Source: an uncultured Lachnospiraceae bacterium (lineage in GTDB: Bacteria > Bacillota > Clostridia > Lachnospirales > Lachnospiraceae). Taken from it: a stretch of DNA of 38,396 bases. Below, in pieces: positions 30,796 through 38,396 of this stretch (positions are counted from its first letter, which is position 1; each line of letters starts with the position of its first letter). Below the pieces are notes generated by a model that saw only the letters and a program-made list of their open reading frames with translations, did not search any database and was not told the DNA's origin. A program made the position numbers and the translations under genes. The stretch is taken from the NCBI GenBank assembly GCA_945868305.1, contig CAMBKU010000022.1:1-38396 (forward strand), read 5' to 3'.

Positions 30796-33441
30796 GTGGC
30801 AGAATTTACACCGATGATGCAGCATTATCTGCAGACAAAGGAAGAATATAAGGATTGTATCCTGTTTTACCGCCTTGGTGATTTTTACGAAATGTTTTTT
30901 GAGGATGCAAAAATTGTATCCAAGGAGTTAGAGCTTACTTTGACCGGAAAGAGCTGTGGTATGGAGGAAAGGGCACCTATGTGTGGTATCCCTTATCATG
31001 CTGTAGACAGTTATTTGAACCGATTGGTAAAAAAAGGATATAAAGTTGCTATTTGTGAGCAGGTGGAAGATCCGAAGCTTGCAAAGGGAATGGTGAAGCG
31101 TGAAGTTACAAGAATTGTCACGCCGGGAACTAATATTGACGCGCAGGCTTTGGATGAAACGAAAAATAACTACATCATGTGCATTGTGTATATGGCGGAT
31201 AAGTACGGTGTTTCTACGGCAGATATTACGACCGGAGATTATTATGTGACAGAGGTGGAAACTGAGCGAAAACTCATGGACGAAGTCAATAAATTTTCTC
31301 CGTCTGAGATTATTTGTAATGAACCGTTTTATATGAGTGGCGTTGATATTGATGATATGAGAAACCGCCTTGGAATTTCAGTATCTGCTCTGGAGTCATG
31401 GTATTTTGCAGACGAGCAGGCAAAAAAAACGCTGTTGTCCCATTTTAAAGTAGCTTCTTTAGAGGGACTTGGTCTGAACGATTATGACTGCGGCGTCATT
31501 GCTTCGGGGGCTTTGCTGTCCTATCTTTATGAGACACAGAAAAATTCGCTGGATAATATGACATCCATTCATCCATATTCCACCGGAAAGTTCATGATTA
31601 TCGACAGCTCTACCCGAAGGAATCTGGAACTGGTAGAGACCTTAAGGGAAAAGCAAAAACGAGGTTCTCTGCTTTGGGTTCTTGATAAGACAAAGACTGC
31701 TATGGGCGCAAGAATGCTGCGTTCCTTCGTAGAACAGCCTTTGATTGACAAAGGGGAAATTGAAGGACGTTATGATGCTGTGGAAGAATTGAATAAAAAT
31801 GCAATTACCAGAGAGGAAATACGTGAATATTTAAATCCGGTCTATGATTTAGAACGTCTGGTCACCCGTGTAACTTATCAGACGGCAAATCCCAGGGATT
31901 TGATTTCTTTTAAAAATTCCATTCACATGTTGCCACCGATAAAATCGCTCTTAAAAGATTTTTCTTCTGCGGAACTGTTACAGCTACAGGAAAATCTGGA
32001 TACACTGGATGATATTTATGATTTGATAGACCGGGCCATTGACGAGGAACCGCCGCTTACGGTGCGGGAAGGTGGTATCTTAAAGGAAGGATACAACGAA
32101 GAAGTTGATCGCCTGCGCAAGGCAAAAACCGATGGGAAATCTTGGCTCGCCGATTTAGAGACAAAGGAGCGGGAAAAGACAGGAATCAAAAACTTAAAAA
32201 TCAAATATAATAAAGTTTTTGGCTATTACCTTGAGGTGACAAATTCTTATAAGGATATGGTACCGGATTATTATATGCGCAAGCAGACATTGACAAATGC
32301 GGAGCGCTATATTACACCGGAATTAAAAGAGATGGAAGATACGATTTTGGGAGCAGAGGATCGTCTGGTACAGTTAGAATATGAACTGTTCCGCGAAATT
32401 CGCGATAAAATTGCCTCGCAGGTAGTGAGAATCCAGAAAACTGCAAAAGCAGTTGCAAGGCTGGATGTATTTGCATCTCTTGCCGTGGTAGCAGAGCAGA
32501 ATAATTATTGCCGCCCGAAATTAAACGAAAGCGGTACAATAGATATTAAAGACGGCAGACATCCTGTAGTAGAAAAAATGATAAACAATGATATGTTCAT
32601 TGCAAACGATACTCATTTAGATAATGGAAGTAACCGTATAGCCATTATCACTGGACCGAATATGGCTGGAAAATCTACCTATATGCGTCAGACAGCGCTT
32701 ATTGTCCTAATGGCGCAGATTGGAAGCTTTGTCCCGGCAAAATCGGCAAAAATCGGCATCGTAGACCGTATCTTTACCCGTGTTGGGGCTTCGGATGATC
32801 TTGCCAGCGGGCAGAGTACCTTTATGGTGGAGATGACGGAAGTTGCCAATATTTTAAGAAATGCCACTTCAAACAGCCTTCTTGTTTTAGATGAAATCGG
32901 AAGGGGAACCAGTACCTTTGATGGATTAAGTATCGCATGGGCGGTGGTAGAACATATTAGTAACCCGAGACTGCTCGGTGCAAAAACGTTGTTTGCCACA
33001 CATTATCACGAGTTGACCGAACTAGAAGGAAAGCTAGACAATGTACATAACTATTGTATTGCCGTCAAAGAAAACGGAGATGACATCGTATTCCTTCGGA
33101 AAATCGTAAAAGGTGGTGCAGATAAAAGTTACGGTATTCAGGTGGCAAAACTGGCTGGTGTGCCAGATTCTGTGATTGAACGGGCAAAACAGATTGTAGA
33201 AGAACTTATCGCTAATGATATCAGCGATATTGTAAAAAATATCTCAGTAGATACTTCGCCTGCGAAGAAGAAAAAAACAAAGCTGGATGAGGTGGATTTG
33301 GAACAGATTTCTCTGTTCGATACGGTTAAGGATGATGACATTTTAGATGAGATAAGAGAACTTGACCTCGGAAATCTGACGCCTATTGATGCTTTAAATA
33401 AATTGTATGAACTACAGCACAAAATTAAGAACCGCTGGTAA
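30796..33441 (+). CDS. mutS: DNA mismatch repair ATPase MutS
   Basis: It recognises mismatches and small loops and, with ATP, recruits MutL. The 881-residue length fits MutS1. The mismatch-reading Phe-X-Glu (Phe30 and Glu32 in GDFYEMF) is present, so this is MutS and not MutS2. Walker A is GPNMAGKST at 620-628, then VDRIFTRVGASDDL, Walker B LLVLDEIGRGTSTFDG and the late ATHYHEL. A C-terminal tail with a KKKKTK stretch and SLFDTV (a probable beta-clamp-type motif) follows. The start codon is GTG with AAGGAAG in front. mutL follows after 14 bp, forming a normal mutSL pair. Confidence 0.98.
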   Translation: MAEFTPMMQHYLQTKEEYKDCILFYRLGDFYEMFFEDAKIVSKELELTLTGKSCGMEERAPMCGIPYHAVDSYLNRLVKKGYKVAICEQVEDPKLAKGMVKREVTRIVTPGTNIDAQALDETKNNYIMCIVYMADKYGVSTADITTGDYYVTEVETERKLMDEVNKFSPSEIICNEPFYMSGVDIDDMRNRLGISVSALESWYFADEQAKKTLLSHFKVASLEGLGLNDYDCGVIASGALLSYLYETQKNSLDNMTSIHPYSTGKFMIIDSSTRRNLELVETLREKQKRGSLLWVLDKTKTAMGARMLRSFVEQPLIDKGEIEGRYDAVEELNKNAITREEIREYLNPVYDLERLVTRVTYQTANPRDLISFKNSIHMLPPIKSLLKDFSSAELLQLQENLDTLDDIYDLIDRAIDEEPPLTVREGGILKEGYNEEVDRLRKAKTDGKSWLADLETKEREKTGIKNLKIKYNKVFGYYLEVTNSYKDMVPDYYMRKQTLTNAERYITPELKEMEDTILGAEDRLVQLEYELFREIRDKIASQVVRIQKTAKAVARLDVFASLAVVAEQNNYCRPKLNESGTIDIKDGRHPVVEKMINNDMFIANDTHLDNGSNRIAIITGPNMAGKSTYMRQTALIVLMAQIGSFVPAKSAKIGIVDRIFTRVGASDDLASGQSTFMVEMTEVANILRNATSNSLLVLDEIGRGTSTFDGLSIAWAVVEHISNPRLLGAKTLFATHYHELTELEGKLDNVHNYCIAVKENGDDIVFLRKIVKGGADKSYGIQVAKLAGVPDSVIERAKQIVEELIANDISDIVKNISVDTSPAKKKKTKLDEVDLEQISLFDTVKDDDILDEIRELDLGNLTPIDALNKLYELQHKIKNRW

Positions 33442-33455
33442 AGGAGGAAGGGAAA

Positions 33456-35294
33456 ATGCCTGAAATTGCATTGCTCAGTCAGGAAACGATAGATAAAATA
33501 GCGGCAGGGGAAGTGATAGAGCGTCCATCTTCTGTCGTAAAGGAACTGGTAGAAAATGCAATTGATGCCGGAGCAAATGCCGTTACGGTGGAGATAAAAG
33601 ACGGTGGTATCAGTTTCATTCGTATTACGGATAATGGATGCGGCATAGAAAAAGAGCAGATTCCACTGGCATTTCTGCGTCATTCCACAAGTAAAATAAA
33701 ATCCGTAGAAGATCTGCTTGCCGTATCTTCTTTAGGGTTTCGTGGTGAGGCTCTTTCCAGTATTGCCGCTGTAGCTCAGGTAGAACTTATTACAAAGCCT
33801 GCCGGAGCGCTTATGGGTGTGCGTTATGTCATTGAAGGCTCCAAAGAAAAATCTGTAGAAGAAATCGGCGCACCGGATGGAACCACCTTTTTGGTGCGCA
33901 ATATTTTTTATAACACCCCTGCCCGCAGAAAATTTTTAAAGACGGCTCAGACAGAAGGCTCTTATATTAGTGACCTGATGGAACGTATGGCACTTTCCCA
34001 TCCAAACGTGGCATTTAAATTTATTTCCAATAACCAGACCAGGCTTCAGACCTCCGGGAACGGCAATATCAAGGAAATCATTTATCATGTCTATGGACGG
34101 GATATTGCGGCAGCACTTATGGAAATTGACGGGGGAAACGAAGAAATAAAAATCCGCGGATTTATTGGAAAACCGATTGTTACACGTGGAAATCGAAACT
34201 TTGAAAATTATTTTATTAATGGAAGATATATCAAAAGCAAGGTGATTTCAAAGGGAATTGAAGATGCCTACAAAAATTTCCTGATGCAGCATCAGTATCC
34301 GTTTACGGTGTTATATCTGGACATGGACGGAAAGCTTTTGGATGTAAATGTGCATCCGGCAAAAATGGAACTGCGGTTCCAAAACGGAGAAGCAGTGTAT
34401 GATTGTTTGCTGGAAACAGTAAAACAGGCGTTGTATCACAAAGACTTGATTCCAAAAGTGCCGGTAACAGAAGAAAAAATACAAAAAAAACCTGCTGTGA
34501 TACAGCATGCACCGGAACCTTTTGAAAAAAGCCGCCTGCCGGAACGTCCCAAGCCTGTTCCCATCCAGGAAAAGCCAATAGTGGAAAGGAAACCGGAGAC
34601 ATTGCCAAAAAACACAGAGGAAACTGTGGTAGCGCAGAAGATAGAGCAGACAGTACACCAGATGACATTGGCGGAGGATGTGACCTACGGTGCTGAATTC
34701 TTAAAAGAAGACACAAAAGCTAAACGTAAAATTATCGGACAACTTTTTGAAACCTATTGGCTGATTGAATTCGAAGATAAACTCTTTATTATCGATCAGC
34801 ACGCTGCCCATGAGAAGGTACTTTATGAAAAAACCATGGCAACGTTAAAAACAAAAGAATTTTCTTCGCAGCAGCTTAGCCCGCCGACCATCCTGTCCCT
34901 TACCATGCAGGAGGAGGAAATTCTGAAAAAATATTTAAATGAATTTGAAAAATTGGGTTATGTAGTTGAACATTTCGGCGGAAGAGAGTATGCTGTATGT
35001 GCTGTACCTGCCAATCTTTTTGGCGTGGACGTGAGACAGCTTTTTATGGAGATGCTGGGAGATTTGGAAAAAGTAAGCGGAAAAATGACACCGGATATTA
35101 TTTTATCCCGGGTAGCATCCATGTCCTGCAAGGCGGCAATTAAGGGCAACCAGCAAATCACAAAAGAAGAAATGGAACAGTTGTTTGATGATCTGATGAA
35201 ACTGGAAAATCCGTATAACTGTCCACATGGAAGACCTACTATTATATCCATGTCAAAATATGAAATCGAAAAGAAATTCAAACGTATCGTTTGA
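33456..35294 (+). CDS. mutL: DNA mismatch repair endonuclease MutL
   Basis: A GHKL ATPase that nicks the daughter strand in methyl-independent mismatch repair. The protein has 612 residues. The N-terminal ATPase half shows ELVENAIDAGA, ITDNGCGI, GFRGEALSS and a transducer domain. A Pro/Glu/Lys-rich linker spans about 335-420. The C-terminal domain keeps the nicking signature DQHAAHEKVLYE (from Asp447), SCKAAIKGNQ, CPHGRPT (589-595) and a final FKRIV, so it is an active endonuclease type, as expected outside the MutH-containing bacteria. The ATG has AAGGAGG upstream. miaA follows after 28 bp. Confidence 0.97.
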   Translation: MPEIALLSQETIDKIAAGEVIERPSSVVKELVENAIDAGANAVTVEIKDGGISFIRITDNGCGIEKEQIPLAFLRHSTSKIKSVEDLLAVSSLGFRGEALSSIAAVAQVELITKPAGALMGVRYVIEGSKEKSVEEIGAPDGTTFLVRNIFYNTPARRKFLKTAQTEGSYISDLMERMALSHPNVAFKFISNNQTRLQTSGNGNIKEIIYHVYGRDIAAALMEIDGGNEEIKIRGFIGKPIVTRGNRNFENYFINGRYIKSKVISKGIEDAYKNFLMQHQYPFTVLYLDMDGKLLDVNVHPAKMELRFQNGEAVYDCLLETVKQALYHKDLIPKVPVTEEKIQKKPAVIQHAPEPFEKSRLPERPKPVPIQEKPIVERKPETLPKNTEETVVAQKIEQTVHQMTLAEDVTYGAEFLKEDTKAKRKIIGQLFETYWLIEFEDKLFIIDQHAAHEKVLYEKTMATLKTKEFSSQQLSPPTILSLTMQEEEILKKYLNEFEKLGYVVEHFGGREYAVCAVPANLFGVDVRQLFMEMLGDLEKVSGKMTPDIILSRVASMSCKAAIKGNQQITKEEMEQLFDDLMKLENPYNCPHGRPTIISMSKYEIEKKFKRIV

Positions 35295-35322
35295 TAAAAC
35301 AAATAAAAGTTAGGAAAGAAGA

Positions 35323-36276
35323 ATGAAAAGACCATTTGTTGTTCTTGCCGGACCTACGGCAGTGGGAAAGAGTGAATTATCCATAGAGCTGGCAAAACGA
35401 ATTGGCGGAGCTGTGATTTCTGCCGATTCCATTCAGGTGTATAAGTATATGGATATCGGCTCAGCGAAAATTACAAAGGAAGAAATGCAGGGCGTAGATC
35501 ATTACCTGGTAGATGAATTTCTACCGGATGAAGAATTTCACGTAGTGAAATTTCAACAGTATGCCAAAAAGTATATGGAGGAGATTTACCAGAAAGGACA
35601 GATTCCGATCCTGGTAGGCGGTACCGGTTTTTATATTCAGGCAATACTAAAAGATATTGATTTCTCCGAGCAGGAAAGTGATGAGGCTTACCGGCATGAG
35701 ATGGAGAAACTAGCTGCCGAAAAAGGGGCGGAATATCTTCACGAAATGTTACGGAAAGTTGATGAAAAATCAGCAAAAGAAATTCATGCCAATAACGTAA
35801 AGCGGGTTATCCGTGCATTGGAATATTATCATCTGTCAGGAGAAAAAATTTCCGAACACAACGAAAAGGAGCGGCAAAAACAGTCTCCTTATAATTTTGC
35901 CTATTTTGTCTTAAATGATGACCGCGAAAAAATATATGAAAAAATTGATCGGCGTGTGGAACTTATGCTTGACCATGGACTGGTAGATGAGGTGCGTCAT
36001 TTAAAAGAGATGGGTTATGGAAAAGAACTTGTTTCCATGCAGGGGCTTGGTTATAAAGAAATCCTAAGCTATCTAGACGGTGAAATTTCCTATGAGGAAT
36101 CTGTCTATATTTTGAAACGGGATACAAGACATTTTGCGAAACGACAGCTCACCTGGTTTAAGAGAGAATCGGATGTTATATGGGTTAATAAGCCGGATTT
36201 TTCCTATAATAACGGGGAAATCCTGAATTTTATGGAAGAAATTTTAAAAGAAAAGAAAATAATAAAAAATAGTTAG
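35323..36276 (+). CDS. miaA: tRNA dimethylallyltransferase
   Basis: MiaA adds a dimethylallyl group from DMAPP to N6 of A37 in tRNAs reading codons that begin with U. The 317-residue product has the P-loop GPTAVGKSE near the start (10-18), then SADSIQVYKYMDIGSAK, DVL-like VGGTGFYIQAIL around 104-115, the conserved RVIRALEYY around 164-172, and RQLTWFKRE near the C-terminus. The ATG has AGGAAAGAAG before it. The order mutS-mutL-miaA is widespread in Firmicutes. In Bacillus and many clostridia hfq follows miaA, but here a PLP enzyme gene follows after 14 bp and no hfq is seen. Confidence 0.97.
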   Translation: MKRPFVVLAGPTAVGKSELSIELAKRIGGAVISADSIQVYKYMDIGSAKITKEEMQGVDHYLVDEFLPDEEFHVVKFQQYAKKYMEEIYQKGQIPILVGGTGFYIQAILKDIDFSEQESDEAYRHEMEKLAAEKGAEYLHEMLRKVDEKSAKEIHANNVKRVIRALEYYHLSGEKISEHNEKERQKQSPYNFAYFVLNDDREKIYEKIDRRVELMLDHGLVDEVRHLKEMGYGKELVSMQGLGYKEILSYLDGEISYEESVYILKRDTRHFAKRQLTWFKRESDVIWVNKPDFSYNNGEILNFMEEILKEKKIIKNS

Positions 36277-36290
36277 AGGGACAAAGAAAA

Positions 36291-37592
36291 ATGGACGAAC
36301 GGATATTGGAAAAACAGTATGAGGAACTTGGAATTTCAAAAGAAGTTTATGATTTCGGGAAAAAAATCGAGGACTCATTAAAAGAACGTTTTGAAAAAAT
36401 CGATGCAACGGTGGAATTTAACCAGATGAAGGTGATAAAAGCCATGCAGAAAAATAAAGTGAGTGCGGAATGCTTTAATATGTCAAGTGGTTACGGATAT
36501 AGTGATCTGGGCAGGGACACTTTGGAACAAGTCTACGCGGATTGTTTTCACGGAGAAGATGCACTGGTACGCCCACAGATTACCTGCGGTACCCATGCAT
36601 TGGCATTGGCACTTATGTCTAATTTAAGACCGGGAGACGAACTGCTTTCACCTGTAGGAAAGCCTTATGATACATTGGAGGAAGTAATAGGCATCCGCCC
36701 GTCAAAAGGTTCACTGGCAGAATATGGTGTTACATATAAGCAGGTAGATTTGCTTTCTGATGGCGGATTTGATTTTGAAGGAATCAAAAATGCGATAAAT
36801 GAAAAAACGAAGATTGTTACTATCCAGCGTTCCAAGGGCTATCAGACCAGACCTACGCTTTCTGTTGCAAGAATCGGAGAATTGATTTCTTTCATTAAGG
36901 GGATTAAACCGGATGTCATCTGTATGGTTGATAATTGTTATGGCGAATTTGTAGAAGAAAAAGAGCCATTAGAAGTAGGAGCGGATATGATTGTTGGTTC
37001 CCTGATCAAAAATCCGGGCGGTGGACTTGCACCAATCGGTGGATATATCGTTGGGAAAAAGGAGTGCGTGGAAAATGCAGCATACCGTCTGACGTCTCCG
37101 GGGCTTGGAAAAGAAGTCGGTGCTTCCCTGGGTGTAATTCAGTCCTTTTATCAGGGATTTTTCCAGGCACCGACCGTAGTGGGAGGCGCTTTAAAAGGAG
37201 CAATTTTTGCGGCGAATATTTACGAAAAGCTTGGTTTTCCTGTTATTCCAAACGGAACAGAAAGCCGACATGACATTATACAGGCAGTCACCTTAAATTC
37301 GCCAGAAGGGCTTATTGCATTCTGTGAAGGGATTCAGGCGGCTGCCCCGGTAGATAGTTATGTGACACCGGAGCCGTGGGATATGCCTGGCTATGATAGC
37401 AAAGTTATTATGGCAGCGGGCGCTTTTGTGCAGGGTTCTTCTATTGAACTTAGTGCGGATGGTCCACTAAAACCTCCTTATGCCGTATATTTTCAGGGCG
37501 GGCTGACCTGGTATCATGCAAAACTTGGTATTCTAATGTCTTTGCAAAAACTTTATGAACAGAATCTTGTTAATAGGGATTTGTTGTGTTAA
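36291..37592 (+). CDS. PF06838 PLP-dependent enzyme (methionine gamma-lyase-like, YnbB type)
   Basis: A fold-type I PLP enzyme of 433 residues in the family annotated as methionine gamma-lyase-like or aluminium-resistance protein (Bacillus YnbB). Motifs are SSGYGYSDLGRDTLEQVYA around 63-81, CGTHALALAL around 97-106, MVDNCYGEFVE near 212 and the PLP lysine Lys240 in SLIKNPGGGLAP. A TSPGLGKEVGA loop follows. The true substrate is not established for this family, so the name should be read loosely. The ribosome site is AGAGGGA. It lies 14 bp behind miaA, the order seen in several clostridia, and 47 bp ahead of radC. It is cytosolic. Confidence 0.88.
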   Translation: MDERILEKQYEELGISKEVYDFGKKIEDSLKERFEKIDATVEFNQMKVIKAMQKNKVSAECFNMSSGYGYSDLGRDTLEQVYADCFHGEDALVRPQITCGTHALALALMSNLRPGDELLSPVGKPYDTLEEVIGIRPSKGSLAEYGVTYKQVDLLSDGGFDFEGIKNAINEKTKIVTIQRSKGYQTRPTLSVARIGELISFIKGIKPDVICMVDNCYGEFVEEKEPLEVGADMIVGSLIKNPGGGLAPIGGYIVGKKECVENAAYRLTSPGLGKEVGASLGVIQSFYQGFFQAPTVVGGALKGAIFAANIYEKLGFPVIPNGTESRHDIIQAVTLNSPEGLIAFCEGIQAAAPVDSYVTPEPWDMPGYDSKVIMAAGAFVQGSSIELSADGPLKPPYAVYFQGGLTWYHAKLGILMSLQKLYEQNLVNRDLLC

Positions 37593-37598
37593 TATAAT
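37567..37598 (+). promoter_or_regulatory. Weak candidate promoter for radC-mreB
   Basis: A perfect TATAAT at 37593-37598. The best upstream match, TTGTTA at 37567-37572, is 20 bases away, too long for a good sigma-A promoter. Listed because mreB operons often have an own promoter near radC. Confidence 0.2.
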
Positions 37599-37639
37599 AG
37601 ATATGCCTTTACTGCCAGAGAGAGAGTAGAAAGGGATTT

Positions 37640-38338
37640 ATGTATAACAACTCAATGATGAAAAATTTACCGGAAACCGAGAAGCCTTATGAGAAGTGCT
37701 GCAAATATGGTGCAGAGGTTTTGTCTGATGCAGAACTGATTGCTGTTATTTTGCGCACTGGAACAAGGGGGATTTCTGCCGTTGCCCTGGCACGGGAGAT
37801 TTTAAACCGGGAAGGCGGAGGCATCTTAAACCTTTACCGAATGACACTGCACGAGCTTACAGATATTCCAGGCATCGGCAGAGTGAAGGCGGTTCAGCTC
37901 AAATGCATGGCGGAACTTTCCAAACGTCTTACAAAGACTACCAGACAGCATAGAGTGAAACTTACAGATGCCGCTTCTGTTGCAGACTATTATATGGAGC
38001 AGCTTCGACATGAAACAAAAGAAAAGCTGTTGGTTTGTATGTTTGATGCGAAATGTTCTCTGATTGGGGATGAAGTCATATCCGTTGGAACGGTGAATGC
38101 CTCCCTTACTTCGCCGCGGGAGGTTTTTCTTGCCGCGATGAACCATAAGGCAGTTCAGATTATTCTTCTGCACAATCATCCAAGTGGTCAGCCAGCGCCG
38201 AGTAAACAGGATGAGATGGTGACAGAGCGGATTTGTTTGTGTGGGGAGCTGCTCGGTATCCGTTTATCGGATCACATTATCATTGGTGATAATATGTATT
38301 ACAGTTTTAGAGAGGAAGGACTTATAAAACAGGTCTGA
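37640..38338 (+). CDS. radC: RadC/YsxA JAB-domain protein
   Basis: A 232-residue RadC-family protein. Residues 1-100 carry a helix-hairpin-helix DNA-binding motif (LTDIPGIGRVKAVQL near 73-87). The C-terminal MPN/JAB metalloprotease-like domain keeps the JAMM ligands: the Glu-containing SPREVF stretch, LHNHPSG (His178, His180) and Asp191 in PSKQDE. Despite the name, a DNA-repair role has not been confirmed in bacteria. The start ATG has GAAAGGGA, while ATG 37655 is a possible alternative. An mreB-family gene follows after 16 bp, the same order as ysxA-mreB in Bacillus. Confidence 0.93.
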   Translation: MYNNSMMKNLPETEKPYEKCCKYGAEVLSDAELIAVILRTGTRGISAVALAREILNREGGGILNLYRMTLHELTDIPGIGRVKAVQLKCMAELSKRLTKTTRQHRVKLTDAASVADYYMEQLRHETKEKLLVCMFDAKCSLIGDEVISVGTVNASLTSPREVFLAAMNHKAVQIILLHNHPSGQPAPSKQDEMVTERICLCGELLGIRLSDHIIIGDNMYYSFREEGLIKQV

Positions 38339-38354
38339 AGGGAGCAGAATTATT

Positions 38355-38396
38355 ATGAATAACAATGTTTATGGAATTGATTTGGGAACCTGCAAT
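38355..38396 (+). CDS. mreB: Start of an MreB/Mbl-family actin-like protein (cut by window edge)
   Basis: Only 14 codons are visible: MNNNVYGIDLGTCN. YGIDLGTCN is the phosphate-1 loop of MreB/Mbl actin-like proteins, which guide lateral wall synthesis. The ATG follows AAGGGAG, 16 bp after radC. The radC-mreB order is conserved in Firmicutes, which supports the call. mreB and mbl cannot be told apart from this fragment. Confidence 0.85.
   Translation, partial: MNNNVYGIDLGTCN

Noticed and set aside
1-38396. CRISPR array, prophage, insertion sequence, tRNA or rRNA
   Set aside because: No regularly spaced repeats, transposase or integrase genes, cloverleaf-like gaps or rRNA sequence were found; all gaps between genes are short.

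Overview
The window looks like ordinary chromosomal core genome from a low-to-mid-GC, spore-lineage Firmicute. Lachnospiraceae (Clostridia) is the best guess. The basis is the gene content (rex, a MazF-type toxin, tepA-uppP-ftsK/spoIIIE, yqfC-yqfD-phoH-ybeY, a SpoVB-like flippase, mutS-mutL-miaA, radC-mreB), strong Shine-Dalgarno sites, sigma-A-like promoters and frequent TTG/GTG starts. I see no insertion sequence, phage, CRISPR array, rRNA or tRNA. Every gap between genes is under 140 bases. All genes but one lie on the + strand.

Left part (1-10.1 kb): the redox repressor gene rex and an uncharacterised acidic coiled-coil gene end at a strong terminator. Then come the NAD(P)HX repair enzyme, alanine racemase and a MazF-type RNase with no adjacent antitoxin. 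A good promoter starts a two-gene unit (CorC-like CBS protein, YebC) that ends in a terminator. A further promoter leads into an unfamiliar CFI-box protein whose end overlaps a MetY-type sulfhydrylase. Glycogen synthase follows and ends at a perfect 36-bp palindrome.

Middle part (10.1-19.6 kb): a TepA-like Clp-family protease, undecaprenyl-diphosphatase, FtsK/SpoIIIE translocase, FolD and a zinc-ribbon/TPR/chitobiase-type membrane protein. The only - strand gene, a second zinc-ribbon membrane protein, meets it tail to tail with 2 bp between. That gene shares an overlapping divergent promoter region with rlmH. A Dabb-domain protein and pyrimidine-nucleoside phosphorylase follow.

Right part (19.6-38.4 kb): a sporulation/RNA-maturation cluster (yqfC, yqfD, phoH, a shortened PgpH-like protein that has lost its HD dyad, ybeY), a DUF3048 lipoprotein, a SpoVB-like flippase, a BofC-like protein and a DUF308 membrane protein. 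Next come two flavoproteins, mutS, mutL, miaA, a PF06838 PLP enzyme and radC. The first 14 codons of an mreB-family gene lie at the right edge.

No new multi-gene defence or mobile system is evident. The points most worth a second look are the degenerate PgpH-like protein, the CFI-box protein paired with MetY, the inverted repeat enclosing the start of the BofC-like gene, the solitary MazF, the terminator directly in front of the NAD(P)HX repair gene, and the overlapping divergent promoters at rlmH. Family assignments come from motif recognition without database searches.
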